A DNA stretch of 64,000 nt from Massilia sp. H-1 (GTDB lineage Bacteria > Pseudomonadota > Gammaproteobacteria > Burkholderiales > Burkholderiaceae_D), in the NCBI GenBank assembly GCA_024703915.1, contig CP087969.1, forward strand, positions 2,728,001 through 2,792,000, read 5' to 3'. The notes beneath the pieces were generated by a model that was not told the DNA's origin, ran no database searches, and saw only the letters and a list, made by a program, of their open reading frames with translations. Positions 13,584 through 24,137 of the stretch are shown piece after piece. A program made the translations under genes and the position numbers. Numbering within the stretch: position 1 is the stretch's first letter; every line of letters begins with the position of its first letter.

Positions 13584-14471
13584 TTACGCACGCAGACGGG
13601 CCAGGACGCCGTCCAGGATATCGAGGTCGGCGAAGTCGATGATCATCTGGCCGCGGCCCTTGGCGCCCATCTTGAACAAGACCGGGGTGGCCAGCTTGTC
13701 GGACAGCTCTTCCTCGAGGCGCACGATGTCGCCCGATTTTTCTTTCTGGCGTGCAACTGGCGCCTCGGCCTGCTCTTCCATCGCCCGCTGCACCAGCTTT
13801 TCCGTTTCGCGTACCGACAGGCGCTTCGCGATGACCTGGTTGGCCAGGCTGATCTGGCTGGCCGCGTCGACCGCCAGCAGCGCGCGTGGCCCATGTCGAT
13901 GTCATGCTTAGGCCATCAGCATGGTTTGCACCGGTGCAGCCAGGTTAATCAGGCGCAGCAGGTTCGACACGGCGCTGCGCGAACGGCCGACCGCCGAGGC
14001 GGCCTGCTCGTGGGTGAAACTGAAGTCCGAGATCAGGCGCTGAATACCCTGCGCTTCTTCCAGCGGGTTCAAATCTTCGCGCTGGATGTTCTCGATCAGG
14101 GCCATGGCGGCGGCGGCCTGGTCGTCCACGTCGCGCACCAGCACCGGGATGTTGTCCAGGCTTAGCCAGCTGGGCCGCGCGGGAAGCGGCGCTCATCGGC
14201 TGATGATCTCGTATTTGGTGGCGCCGGTCAGCTTGTCGGTACCGATGGGGCGCACCAGCACCGGCTGCATGATGCCCTGGGTCTTGATCGACGCGGCCAG
14301 TTCGGCCAGCGCGCCTTCATCCATGCGGGTACGCGGCTGATACTTACCGGCCTGCATCTGGGCGACCGGTAGCGAGGACGGGGTGCCCGGATCGGGCTGG
14401 GGCGCGTCGCCGTCGCCGCCGAGCAATGCTTCCAGGCCGCGGCCGAGACCCTTGAGTTTTTGGGTTGCCAT
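13584..14471 (-). CDS. parB: Chromosome partitioning protein ParB
   Basis: About 292 residues. The N-terminal Arg-rich ParA-contact region reads LKGLGRGLEALLGGDGD. The CTP-binding ParB/Srx boxes follow (YQPRTRMDEGALAELAASI and GERRFRAAQLAGL), then ENIQREDLNPLEEAQGI. The helix-turn-helix is FTHEQAASAVGRSRSAVSNL, and the C-terminal dimer domain ends in LDGVLARLRA. It binds the parS sites found at 18070 and 18156. Frame breaks: GCTTAGCC at about 14162 (QLAGLDNIP), near 14210, and GCTTAGGC at 13906. The gene follows parA by 18 bases. Confidence 0.96.
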
Positions 14472-14489
14472 GATTCTGAAGTCTTTCTC

Positions 14490-15267
14490 TTACATTGATT
14501 TGATACGTTTGACCATCTCGGCGCCGAAAGCGACATAGGCTTGCGCGCCCTTGGAGGTCGGATCGAACGTGACGCCCGGGATGCCGTAGGACGGCGCTTC
14601 GGCCAGGCGCACATTGCGCGGAATGATGGTCTTGAAGACCTTGTCGCCGAAGTGTTCTTCGAGCTGGGCCGAGACCTGCTGCGACAGCGTCATGCGCGGA
14701 TCGAACATCACGCGCAACAGGCCGATGATCTTGAGGTCCTGGTTCAGGTTGGCGTGCACCTTCTTGATCGTGTTGACCAGGTCGGACAAGCCTTCGAGCG
14801 CATAGTACTCGCACTGCATCGGAATGATCACGCCGTGCGCGGCGCACAGGCCGTTCAGGGTGAGCATCGACAGCGCGGGCGGGCAGTCGATCAGGATGAA
14901 ATCGTATTCGGCGTCGACCACGGCCAGCGCATCTTTCAGGCGGCGTTCGCGGTTTTCCAGTTCCACCATCTCGACTTCGGCGCCTAAGCCAGTTCGCGGT
15001 TCGACGGCAGCACATCGAAGCGCCCCGCTTCCGAACGCTGGCGCGCCGTGTGCACATCGGCTTCGCCGAGCAGCACTTCGTAGGTGGAGGCTTTCAGGTA
15101 GGCCTTTTGTTGATGCTTAAGCGCCCATGGTGGCATTGCCCTGCGGGTCCAGGTCAACCAGCAGCACGCGCTGGTCCAGGCTTGCAAGGCTAGGCCGACA
15201 GGTTCACGGTGGTAGTGGTCTTGCCGACTCCGCCCTTCTGGTTTGCAACGCAAAATATTTTCGCCAT
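14490..15267 (-). CDS. parA: Chromosome partitioning ATPase ParA
   Basis: About 257 residues. ATG at 15267 starts MAKIFCVANQKGGVGKTTT, the deviant Walker A of the ParA/Soj group. Walker B region DFILIDCPPALSMLTLNG and the switch DLDPQGNATMGAGINK are present. It binds nucleoid DNA as an ATP dimer and moves ParB-parS complexes. Three breaks fall at positions needing GCCGGC: 15186-15192 (LSAGLAS), 15115-15122 (MGAGINK) and about 14985 (LAGAEVEM). Confidence 0.96.
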
Positions 15268-15289
15268 GGATCTTCTTAACGGTGGACGC

Positions 15290-15382
15290 AACAATAATGA
15301 TTTATACCGTTTATACTATCGAAATCGTTTATGCGATTTGTATAGTATATCTGGTATAAACCAGGTAAATGGTTTATACGAT
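15290..15382. repeat. AT-rich inverted and repeated GTTTATAC motifs between rsmG and parA
   Basis: This short gap contains several copies of GTTTATAC or its complement (TTTATACC, GTTTATAC, GGTATAAACC, GGTTTATACG). It also has an imperfect hairpin, TATACTATCGAAATCG against CGATTTGTATAGTATA around TTTATG. It directly precedes parA, so an operator or promoter for parAB is plausible, but I cannot name a regulator. Confidence 0.5.
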
Positions 15383-16034
15383 TTACTCTGTTCTCTGGAT
15401 AAATACGAGGTGACGCTCTGCCTGTAGCCCCGGGACCGTGATAGGCCGTAATTCCTTCACTTTCCATGCTGCTTAAGCAGTCTTTCCTGCTCCTCCGGTG
15501 GCGCCGTTCCTTTGAGGGCGATAAATTGCCCGCCCTCGGCCAAAACGTGTCCCGACCAGTTGACGAAATCCGACAGGTCCGCAAAAGCACGGGAAGTAAT
15601 CACATCGAATTTCTGTGGCGCCTGCAGGTCCTGCACCTTCATCGTGTACACCGTGACGTTGGCCAGGCCCAGCTCGGCTCTTACTTGCGTTAAAAACGCG
15701 GTCTTCTTGTGCACCGTGTCGATCATCGACACCCTGAGGTCGGGCTTAGGCTGATGGCCAGCACCATACCCGGCAATCCGCCCCCTGCCCCCACGTCCAG
15801 CACGTTGTGCGCGCCTGCGAAGGCGGACACCGCGGCCAGCGAATCGAGTACGTGGTGCGTCATCATTTGCATGGGATCGCGCACCGAGGTCAGGTTGTAG
15901 ACCGCATTCCATTTGAACAGCAGCGCGAGGTAGTCGAGCAGCTGTTCCTGTTGCTTGTCATTCAGTTCCAGTTGCAGTTCTTTGATACCGTTGGCCAGGA
16001 TGTGCGCCAACGCAGGCCGGTCGAAAAACTTCAT
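15383..16034 (-). CDS. rsmG: 16S rRNA (guanine527-N7)-methyltransferase RsmG
   Basis: About 215 residues. ATG at 16034 overlaps the mnmG stop (ATGA). SAM motif I is [13 protein letters not shown]; the conserved MTHHVLDSL and [10 protein letters not shown] segments are present. Two breaks need GCCGGC: GCTTAGGC at 15746 (ISRPDLR) and GCTTAAGC at 15470 (ERLPAAWKV). Joining the frames past 15470 gives the normal C-terminus ending HLVFIQRTE with TAA at 15383-15385, so the earlier apparent stop is false. Confidence 0.95.
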
Positions 16035-17973
16035 TGCGCCAGCTCCTCATTGAGGGTGGCAAAACCTTTCGCACCGCGTTTCTTTAAATGTACCAGCAAA
16101 AGCGAGATCGCGGCAGGTGTGACGCCAGAAATTCTTGAAGCCTGCCCCAGGGTTTCCGGACGCTGCTTGTCGAGCTTCTGGCGCACCTCGATCGACAGCG
16201 CCGTGATGTCGAGGTAGTTGAATTCGGTAAGCAGCTTGAGGTTTTCGTAGTGGTCGTGACGCTCCACTTCCTTGGCCTGGCGGTCGATATAGCTTAAGCG
16301 TACTTGAGCTGGATTTCGACCTGCTCGCGCACGGCAGGGTCAGTCACGCCAGTGCTTAGGCCAGCGACTGGCCTTCCGCGCCGGTCAGGCTCATCAGCTT
16401 GTCGTACTCGACGCCGGGGCGGCGCAGCAAGTCGGCCAGATTGTATTCGCGTTCGATGGCCTGGCCCAGCACGCGTTCCGATTCGGCCGCGGCCAGGATG
16501 CGCGGGTTGACCCAGGTAGTGCGCAAGCGTTCCAGTTCGCGCGCCACCGATTCGCGTTTGCGCTCGAAGGCTTCCCACTGGGCGTCACCCACGCAGCCGA
16601 GCTGGCGGCCGATTTCGGTCAGGCGCATGTCGGCATTGTCTTCGCGCAGGCTGAGGCGGAACTCTGCGCGGCTGGTGAACATGCGATACGGTTCGGCCAC
16701 ACCCTGGGTGGTCAGGTCGTCGACCAGCACGCCCAGGTAAGCGTCGGCGCGGCCCGGTACCCAGGCGTCGCGGCCCTGGGTCAGCAGCGCCGCATTGATA
16801 CCGGCCAGCATGCCCTGGGCTGCCGCTTCTTCGTAACCGGTGGTGCCGTTGATCTGGCTTAAGCAAAGAACAAGCCCTGCACCGCCTTCGTTTCGAGCGA
16901 CATTTTCAGGCCGCGCGGATCGAAGTAATCGTATTCGATGGCGTAGCCTGGACGCAGGATGAAGGCGTTTTCCATGCCCTTCATCGAACGCACGAGCGCG
17001 ATCTGGACGTCGAACGGCAGGCTGGTCGAGATCCCGTTCAGGGTAGAACTCGTTGGTGGTCAGGCCTTCCGGCTCGAGGAAGATCTGGTGCGATTCCTTG
17101 CTCGAGAAGCGGTGAATCTTGTCTTCGATGGACGGGCAATAGCGCGGGCCGACGCCTTCGATGACGCCGGTGTACATCGGGCTACGGTCCAGTCCGGCGC
17201 GGATGATGTCGTGCGTCACGCTGTTGGTGTGGGTAACCCAGCACGGCACCTGGCGCGGATGCATGGCCGTATGTGCCCATGACCGAGAACACCGGCACCG
17301 GATCGAGGTCGCCCGGCTGCTCGGACATCAGCGAAAAATCGATGCTGCGGCCATCGATGCGCGGCGGCGTGCCGGTCTTCAGACGGCCTTGCGGCAGCTT
17401 CAGTTCCTTGAGGCGGGCCGAGAGCGAGATCATCGGCTGGGTCACCGGCGCGGCTAAGCCGAATAGTTCTGCAGGCCGACGTGGATCTTCCCGTCGAGGA
17501 AAGTACCGGCCGTCAGCACCACCGCGCGGGCGCGGAATTGCAGACCGATCTGGGTAACGGCGCCGACCACGCGGTCGCCCTCCACCATCAGATCGTCGAC
17601 CGCCTGCTGGAACAGCCACAGGTTGGGCTGGTTTTCCAGGCGCGAACGGATCGCTTGCTTGTACAGCATGCGGTCGGCCTGGGCGCGGGGTGGCACGCAC
17701 GGCCGGGCCCTTGGACGAGTTCAGAATGCGGAACTGGATGCCCGATTCGTCGGTAGCGATCGCCATCGCACCACCCATGGCATCGACTTCCTTGACCAGA
17801 TGGCCCTTGCCGATACCGCCGATGGACGGGTTGCAGGACATCTGTCCGAGGGTCTCGATGTTATGCGTGAGCAACAAAGTCTTCTGTCCCATGCGGGCAG
17901 AAGCGAGAGCAGCCTCGGTACCGGCGTGACCGCCGCCGACGACGATGACGTCGAATTCAGTAGGAAATAGCAT
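16031..17973 (-). CDS. mnmG: tRNA uridine-5-carboxymethylaminomethyl modification enzyme MnmG (GidA)
   Basis: About 643 residues. With MnmE it makes the cmnm5 group on wobble U34 of several tRNAs, using FAD and methylene-tetrahydrofolate. FAD motif [11 protein letters not shown], then [48 protein letters not shown] and C-terminal [21 protein letters not shown] choose ATG 17973 ([14 protein letters not shown]) by alignment with the E. coli start. At least five breaks need GCCGGC, including 16292-16299 (KYAGYID), 16857-16864 (FAGQING) and about 17454 (YSAGRAGDP). Homopolymer-type shifts add more, near 17040, 17270 and 17695. Confidence 0.97.
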
Positions 17974-18069
17974 GATGGAAGTGTGGTGCGAGGAGTATGA
18001 GGCCAGATTATAGAGTCTTTTTGGTTCCAAGACTTTTTTCTGGCTAGATATCCGCCTCTAGCACCACGA

Positions 18070-18085
18070 TGTTCCACGTGAAACA
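18070..18085. promoter_or_regulatory. parS centromere site 1
   Basis: TGTTCCACGTGAAACA, a 16-base near-palindrome matching the bacterial chromosomal parS consensus, 97 bases upstream of the mnmG start. ParB encoded about 4 kb away is the expected ligand. Confidence 0.93.
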
Positions 18086-18092
18086 TTGCCCT

Positions 18093-18148
18093 CACACCGG
18101 GGTCAGACCACTTTTTCCGGCCGCCAAAAGTGGTCTGACCCCGGTGTG
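18093..18148. repeat. Palindromic repeat, GGGGTCAGACC family, copy 1
   Basis: Left arm CACACCGGGGTCAGACCACT (and five T), right arm its complement ending GGTCTGACCCCGGTGTG, around a short GC-rich loop. The same palindrome is found at 45926-45977 and a relative at 28018-28065. It lies exactly between the two parS sites. Confidence 0.85.
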
Positions 18149-18155
18149 GCGGCAA

Positions 18156-18171
18156 TGTTTCACGTGGAACA
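18156..18171. promoter_or_regulatory. parS centromere site 2
   Basis: TGTTTCACGTGGAACA, the reverse complement of site 1. It overlaps the last codons and stop of the TSUP gene (SVTDCST), so the centromere is partly coding. Confidence 0.93.
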
Positions 18172-18954
18172 ATCTGTCACGCTTGCCACTTCCAGGATAG
18201 CGTCGTAGCTGGTTTTGAGGATCAGGAGAGAGACCACGACCAGGAACAGCTTCCGCACAAAGGCGCTGCCATGCTTGATCGCAAGCCGGGTGCCGACCAG
18301 CGATCCGGCCACCTGGCAGGCCGCCATCAACAGACCGAGCTGCCACAACAGGTGTCCGCTAACACCAAACCACATCAGTGCCGAGAAGTTGCAGGCCACG
18401 TTCACCACCTTGGCCGCGGCCGACGCGCTCAGGAAATCGAAACCGAAGAAGCGCACGAACAGGAAGATCAGGAAGCTGCCCGTGCCCGGTCCGAAGAAGC
18501 CGTCGTAGAATCCGATGCAGGCGCCCATCCCGATGGCGAAATAGCGCTCCGCGTTGCCCGAGTGGACGGGTGCATGGACCGAGCCGAAATCCTTCTTGCG
18601 GAAGGTGTAGACCGCCACCGCCAGCAAGACCACCGGCAACAGCAGCCGCACGAAATCGGCGGGGACCTTGGTCACGGTGTAGGCACCGGCAAAGGACAGG
18701 GCGAACGCGGCGAACGCTGCCGGGGCCGCGGCACTCCACGCTACCCTCACCCGCCGCGCGTAATTCACGGCGGCAGCGCTGGTGCCGAAGATGCTTAGGC
18801 CAGCTTGCTGGTGCCGAGCAGCGTCATGCTTAAGCGCTTCCCTTGGGAAGAAGGAGAACAGCACCGGCAGCTGGATCAAGCCACCGCCCCCGACCACCGC
18901 GTCCACCAATCCGGCCAAAAAGGCGGCACCACCAAGCAAGGCAAAATCGACCAT
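18160..18954 (-). CDS. TSUP-family membrane exporter (TauE/SafE)
   Basis: About 262 residues, eight or so hydrophobic helices. ATG at 18954 opens MVDFALLGGAAFLAGLVDAV, followed by the family signature VGGGGLIQLPVLF and later GFYDGFFGPGTGSFLIF, the second copy of the repeat. The family moves sulfite, sulfoacetate or similar organosulfur anions; the substrate here is unknown. Breaks: 18793-18800 (SKLAGIFGT, GCTTAGGC) and 18825-18834 (GCTTAAGC plus an extra AT) in the PREAPATLLG region. The TGA at 18160 lies inside parS site 2. Confidence 0.85.
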   Translation of the reverse strand: MVDFALLGGAAFLAGLVDAVVGGGGLIQLPVLFSFFPREALKHDAARHQQAGLSIFGTSAAAVNYARRVRVAWSAAAPAAFAAFALSFAGAYTVTKVPADFVRLLLPVVLLAVAVYTFRKKDFGSVHAPVHSGNAERYFAIGMGACIGFYDGFFGPGTGSFLIFLFVRFFGFDFLSASAAAKVVNVACNFSALMWFGVSGHLLWQLGLLMAACQVAGSLVGTRLAIKHGSAFVRKLFLVVVSLLILKTSYDAILEVASVTDCST

Positions 18955-19062
18955 GAATCCATCCCGAACAATGAGCCATCCATTGTACGGAAGAAAGGAA
19001 ACGCGTTCCCAGCGACCCGGTCCTGGTGTAAGCTTGTCTGGTCTACCAGGAACCCACACGCC

Positions 19063-20225
19063 ATGAACAACTTCAGCTTCCAGCACGGTACCTCACCTGA
19101 TCTCGGAAACCGGGGCCGCCAACAAGCTCGGCACCCACATCACGGCCCGCTTCCCCGAGCGTGCGCCGGGTCCTGATCGTGACCGATCCCGGCTTCCTGC
19201 GCACCGGCCTGGTGGACCTGGCTGAACTCAGCCTCAAGCAGGCGAACCTGAAAGTGGCCGTGTATTCGGACGTGGTGGCCGACCCGCCGGAAGCGGTGGT
19301 GCTGTCGGCAGTCGCCTTCGCCCGCCAGCACGAAGCTGAACTCGTCATCGGATTAGGCGGCGGCAGCTCGATGGACGTGGCCAAGCTGATCGCCATCCTC
19401 GCGCCCAGCGAACAGGACATCACCCAGATCTATGGCATCGGCAATGTGAAGGGTGAACGCTTGCCGCTGGTCCAGATTCCCACGACCATGCTAAGCACCG
19501 GCTCCGAAGTGACCAATATCGCGATCGTGACCACGGGCGAGACCACCAAGATGGGCGTGGTCGCACCGCAACTGTACGCCGACCTGGCCATCCTCGATGC
19601 TGAACTGACGCTGGGTTTGCCGCCGCTGGTCACCGCCGCAACCGGCATCGACGCCATGGTCCATGCGATCGAAGCGACCACCAGCAAGCACAAAAAGAAC
19701 CCGATGTCGGATGCGCTGGCGCGCCAGGCCCTGGCCATGCTCAGCGCCAATCTGCCCACGGCCTGCGAACACGGCAACAATCTGGCAGCGCGCCAGGCCA
19801 TGCTGCTGGGCGCCTGCCTGGCCGGACAAGCTTTCTCGAATGCGCCGGTGGGTGCCGTGCACGCCCTGGCCTATCCGATCGGCGGCATCTTCCACGTGCC
19901 GCACGGCTTGTCGAATTCCCTGGTCTTGCCGCATGTACTGAGATTCAACCTGGAATCGGCAGCCGAGGACTATGCAGCGCTGGCCGCCATCGTCGCCCCG
20001 CATGTCACGGGCAGCACCGAGGCACGGGCGCACGCACTCATTGTTGCGATGCAACATATCGCCACGATCACGGGGATCGAAACGACACTGCAGCAGGTGG
20101 GCATCAGGGAAGCGGATCTGGACCGGCTAGCCGACGACGCCATGCTCCAGACCCGGCTGTTGGGAAACAATCCGCGCGAACTGAGCCGCGCCGATGCTTA
20201 CGCCATTTACCGCAGCGCGCTCTGA
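19063..20225 (+). CDS. Iron-containing (group III) alcohol dehydrogenase
   Basis: About 386 residues. NAD-binding GLGGGSSMDVAKL, then metal-binding Asp and His in TGIDAMVHAIEA and further His in VGAVHALAYPIGGIFHVPHG and HGLSNS. The family oxidises or reduces short alcohols and aldehydes with NAD(P) and iron; the substrate is not evident. Two frame changes in the first 40 codons (about 19090 and 19165) split the N-terminus (LISETGAANKLGTHITARFP); afterwards the frame is open to TGA at 20225. It converges on livM with a 3-base gap. Confidence 0.9.
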
Positions 20226-20228
20226 GGA

Positions 20229-21219
20229 TCAGGCAGCGCGCTTTTTCGCGCGGGCCAGGTTGGCCAGCGCGGCACCGATCTCACCGACAATCCCGCGCCG
20301 GAACAAGAGCACGCAGGCAATGAAGATCAGGCCGGTGACCATGCCGACCGATTCGCCGATGGTCGAAAACCATTCGACACCGGTCTTTTCCGCCAGAAAA
20401 GTCCCCGCATCGCCAAGCTTGTTTTCGAGCGCGATGATGATGAAGGCGCCGATCACGGGCCCCACCAGCGTGCCCATCCCGCCCACCAGCGTCATCAGGA
20501 TCACCAGCCCGGACATGGCCCAGTAGACGTCGGTCAGTGTTTCAAAACCGAGCACCACGGTCTTGGTGGCGCCAAGCCAGACCGGCCAGCGCGGCCGACA
20601 GGACGAAGGCCAGCAGCTTGTAGCGGTCCACGTCGAAGCCCAGGGAAATGGCACGCGGTTCATTTTCCTTGATGGCTTTGAGCACCTGCCCGAACGGCGA
20701 ATGGACGGTCCGGACAATCAAAGCGAAGCTTAAGCAATCACGATGCCCAGCACCACGTAATACATGGTCAGATCGTTCCCGAGATCGACCATGCCCAGCA
20801 GCTTGCCGCGCGGCACACCTTGCAAGCCATCCTCGCCGCCGGTGAACGGCGCGCAGGGCGCCGAAATACACCATCTGCGCCAGAGCCAGCGTGATCATGG
20901 AGAAATAAATTCCCTGGCGCCGGATCGCCACCGCGCCCATCACCAGCCCGATCAGCGCGCTCGCCCCTACCCCGGCCAGCAGCGCCGCTTCAAACGGCCA
21001 GCCCTTGTCGCGCAGCATGTATCCGGCCACGTAACCGGCACTGCCAAAAAAAGCGGCATGGCCGAACGACAGCAAACCGGTAAAGCCGATCAGCAAATTG
21101 AAGGCGCAGGCGAACAAGCCGAAGCAAAGCAGCTTCATCAGAAAAACGGGATAGCCGAAATAGGGCGCCGCCAGTGCCAGTGCCAAAGCGATCGCGTAGC
21201 CGATGTTCTTGTTGTTCAT
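20229..21219 (-). CDS. livM: Branched-chain amino-acid-type ABC transporter permease LivM
   Basis: About 328 residues. ATG at 21219 (MNNKNIGYAIALALALAAPY) follows AGGAG. LivM-type core: FNLLIGFTGLLSFGHAAFFG and later ENEPRAISLGFDVDRYKLLAFVLSA, the cytoplasmic loop that contacts the ATPases. It ends RAKKRAA. Frame breaks fall near 20855, 20732 (GCTTAAGC) and 20575. A single long open frame (20542-22131) runs from livH into livM, but this comes from a shift at the livH end and is not a natural fusion. Confidence 0.92.
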
Positions 21220-21229
21220 GTCCGGGCTC

Positions 21230-22116
21230 CTACTTTTCTTTGCCGAACAAGTAGGCAGGAGACGCAGCAACAGTACGATGACCATCACCACAAACACCAC
21301 CACTTCGGATCCGGGCGGATAGAACACGCGGGTCAGTCCCTCGATCACACCCAGGCCCAGGCCGGTGATGATGGATCCCATGATCGAGCCCATGCCGCCG
21401 ATCACCACAACGGCGAACACGACGATAATCAGGTGCGAACCCATCAGTGGGGTCACATTGATGATCGGGGCCGCCAGCACCCCTGCAAAGCCCGCCAAAG
21501 CGACGCCGAAGCCATAGGTCAGCGTCACCATCAGCGGCACATTGATGCCGAAGGCTTCCACCAGCTTGGGATTCTCGGTTCCTGCCCGCAAGTACGAACC
21601 GAGTTTTGTCTTTTCGATAACAAACCAGGTGCCGAGGCAAACGACGAGCGAGGCCGCCACCACCCATGCCCGGTAATTAGGCAGCACCATGAAGCCAAGA
21701 TCGGTCGCGCCCTGCAAGGCGTCCGGCACCGGATACGGTTGCCCCGACACACCGTAGAAGGAACGGAACACGCCCTCGAGCACCAGGGTCACGCCGAAAG
21801 TGAACAGCAAGCCGTACAGATGATCGAGCTTGTACAGCCAGCGCAGCATGGTGCGCTCGATCACGATGCCGAAGGCGCCCACCAGCAAGGGGGCCACGGC
21901 CAGCATCACCCAGTAATTGATCTCGAAGTAGCTGAGCCCCATCCAGGCCAGAAACGCGCCCATCATGTACAGCGCGCCGTGCGAGAAATTGATCACATTG
22001 AGCAGGCCGAAAATCACTGCCAGGCCCAGCGACAGCATCGCGTAGAACGAGCCGTTCACGAGACCCAGCAGCAGCTGACTCATCATCGCCTGATGAGGAA
22101 CGCCGAATATTTCCAT
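21230..22116 (-). CDS. livH: Branched-chain amino-acid-type ABC transporter permease LivH
   Basis: About 295 residues from ATG 22116 (MEIFGVPHQAMMSQLLLGLV), the usual LivH start, although an in-frame upstream start exists at 22131. Signature FGLLNVINFSHGALYMMGAF near the N-terminus and the EAA-like loop AGTENPKLVEAFGINV. Natural stop TAG at 21230-21232 after LFGKEK, 10 bases before livM. A frame shift near 21255 hides this stop in the raw frame. Confidence 0.93.
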
Positions 22117-22184
22117 GGCTTCACAGTACAAAAATGGGGAGATCCAGGACGGCGCGCCGCACCGCCCTGCCTTGCCGGATTACC

Positions 22185-23391
22185 TTACTTCCACAGCGCG
22201 CACTTGGTCTCGGCCTTGGTGGTATAGGCTTGCGCGCCCGGAATGGTCTGGATGACCTTGTAGTAATCCCATGGATACTTGGAATCAGGCTTCTTCTTCA
22301 CTTCTATCAGGTACATATCGTGCACCATGCGGCCGTCCGGACGGATCTCGCCATTCTTGGCGAACATGTCGTTGATCTTGGTTTTCTTGAGCTGCGCCAT
22401 GACCTTGTCGCCGTCATCGCTCTTGAGCGCCTTGACCACCGCCAGATAGTTCATGGTGGCCGAATAGTCGGCCGCCTGCAGCATCGACGGCTCTTTCTTC
22501 ATCTTCGAGAAATAGCGCTTGGACCAGGCCCGGCTTTCCGGGCTCTGATCCCAGTACCAGCCGTCGGTCAGGTACATGCCCTGGGTGGTCTTGAGGCCCA
22601 GGGTGTGGATATCGTTGATGAACACCAGCAAGCCCGCCAGTTTCATCGACTTGGTGATGCCGAACTCATTGGCCGCCTTGACCGAGTTGATCATGTCGCC
22701 CATAAGCATTGGCCAGGCCCAGAATCTGGGCCTTGGACGATTGCGCCTGCAACAGGAAGGACGAGAAATCCGAGGCCGACAGCGGATGCTTGACGTTGCC
22801 CATCACGCTGCCGCCGTTGGCCTTGATCACGTCGGTCGTATCTTTCTCCAGCGACTGGCCAAAGGCATAGTCGGCCGTCATGAAGAACCAGCTCTTGCCG
22901 CCCTGCTTGACGATGGCCGCACCGGTGCCGCGCGCCAAGGCCACCGTGTCGTAAGCGTAATGCACGGTGTAGGGAGTGCATTCCTCATTGGTCAGGCAGG
23001 CCAGTAAGCGCCGATCGAAATGAAGACCTTTTTCTTGTCGGCCGCGACCTTGGCCATGGCCAGGTTCGCGCCGGAATTGGTACCGCCGATCAGCAGATCG
23101 ACGCCCTGCTGGTCAAACCATTCGCGCCTTGCTGGCGGCAATGTCAGCCTTGTTCTGATGGTCAGCGACAATGAACTCGATCTTCTTGCCATCGATCGCG
23201 CCGCCCATATCGGCAATCGCCATCTTGACCGCTTCCGCGCCGCCCGGACCATCGATGTCGGAATAGACGCCGGACATGTCGGTCATCAAGCCGATCTTGA
23301 TCGTATCGCCAGAGACCTGGGCTGCTGCAGGAAGGGAAAAACCGAATGCGCATGCGGCGGTCACCGCGACGGCGATTACTTGACGTTTCAT
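22185..23391 (-). CDS. Periplasmic branched-chain amino-acid-type substrate-binding protein
   Basis: About 400 residues. ATG 23391 follows GGAGA; signal peptide MKRQVIAVAVTAACAFGFSL with cleavage after AAAQ. Type I binding fold: IKIGLMTDMSGVYSDIDGPG, GKKIEFIVADHQNKADIAA, GGTNSGANLA and KSWFFMTADYAFGQSLEKD. Such LivJ/HAAT-type receptors bind amino acids, urea, amides or aromatic acids; I cannot tell which. Breaks near 23128, 23005 and 22703 (the last two at TAAGC strings). First gene read after livFG and before livHM. Confidence 0.92.
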
Positions 23392-23429
23392 TGCGTGTCT
23401 CCGTGTAAGGGATGGTTCTTGTGGTTTGC

Positions 23430-24137
23430 TTACACGCCCAGCAGCTCGGTCAGGACCGGCATCTTGGCGCTCAATTCGGACGCAGCAAGTGTCAGGGCGA
23501 TCTGACCATGCTCCATCACATAAAACCGGTCCGCCAACGGTGCAGCGAAGCGGAAATTCTGTTCCACCATAACAATCGTGTAACCCTTGGACTTGAGCGT
23601 CGTGATCATGCGCGCCAGACCTTGCACGATGACGGGCGCCAGCCCCTCGGAAATCTCGTCCAGCAGCAAGATGCGCGCGCCGGTACGCAAGATGCGCGCG
23701 ACCGCCAGCATCTGCTGTTCGCCGCCGGACAGGCGCGTGCCCTGGCTGTTCTTGCGCTCCAGCAAATTGGGGAACATCTCGTAAATGTCCGCTACCGACA
23801 TGCCCTTGTCGGCCCCGGCCAGTTGCGGCGGCAGCATGAGGTTTTCTTCGGTCGACAAGGACGAGAAAATGCCGCGCTCTTCCGGGCAATAGCCAACGCC
23901 CAGATGGGCGATGCGGTGGGTGGGCAAACCGATGGCCTCGACCCCGTTGATCTTGATCGAACCCTTGCGTGTTCCCGTCAGCCCCATCAGGGCGCGTAAA
24001 GTTGTCGTGCGCCCGGCGCCATTGCGCCCCAGCAGCGTCACCACTTCGCCCTGGTTCACGGTGAGATTAACGTCGTGCAAGATGTGCGATTCGCCATACC
24101 AGGCGTGCAAGCCGGAAATTTCCAGCGCGGCCGCCAT
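23430..24137 (-). CDS. livF: ABC transporter ATPase LivF
   Basis: 235 residues, frame intact. Walker A is GRNGAGRT with Arg in place of the usual Lys, as occurs in a LivF subgroup; signature LSGGEQQMLAVARIL; Walker B RILLLDEISEGLAP; switch His replaced by EQNFRFA as normal for LivF. The ATG overlaps the livG stop (TGATG), indicating translational coupling. It energises uptake together with LivG. Confidence 0.95.
   Translation of the reverse strand: MAAALEISGLHAWYGESHILHDVNLTVNQGEVVTLLGRNGAGRTTTLRALMGLTGTRKGSIKINGVEAIGLPTHRIAHLGVGYCPEERGIFSSLSTEENLMLPPQLAGADKGMSVADIYEMFPNLLERKNSQGTRLSGGEQQMLAVARILRTGARILLLDEISEGLAPVIVQGLARMITTLKSKGYTIVMVEQNFRFAAPLADRFYVMEHGQIALTLAASELSAKMPVLTELLGV

Noticed and set aside
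20542..22131. A natural livH-livM fusion protein
   Set aside because: The long frame arises from a shift near 21255. A normal livH stop (21230-21232) and a livM ATG with AGGAG are present, and family lengths fit two genes.
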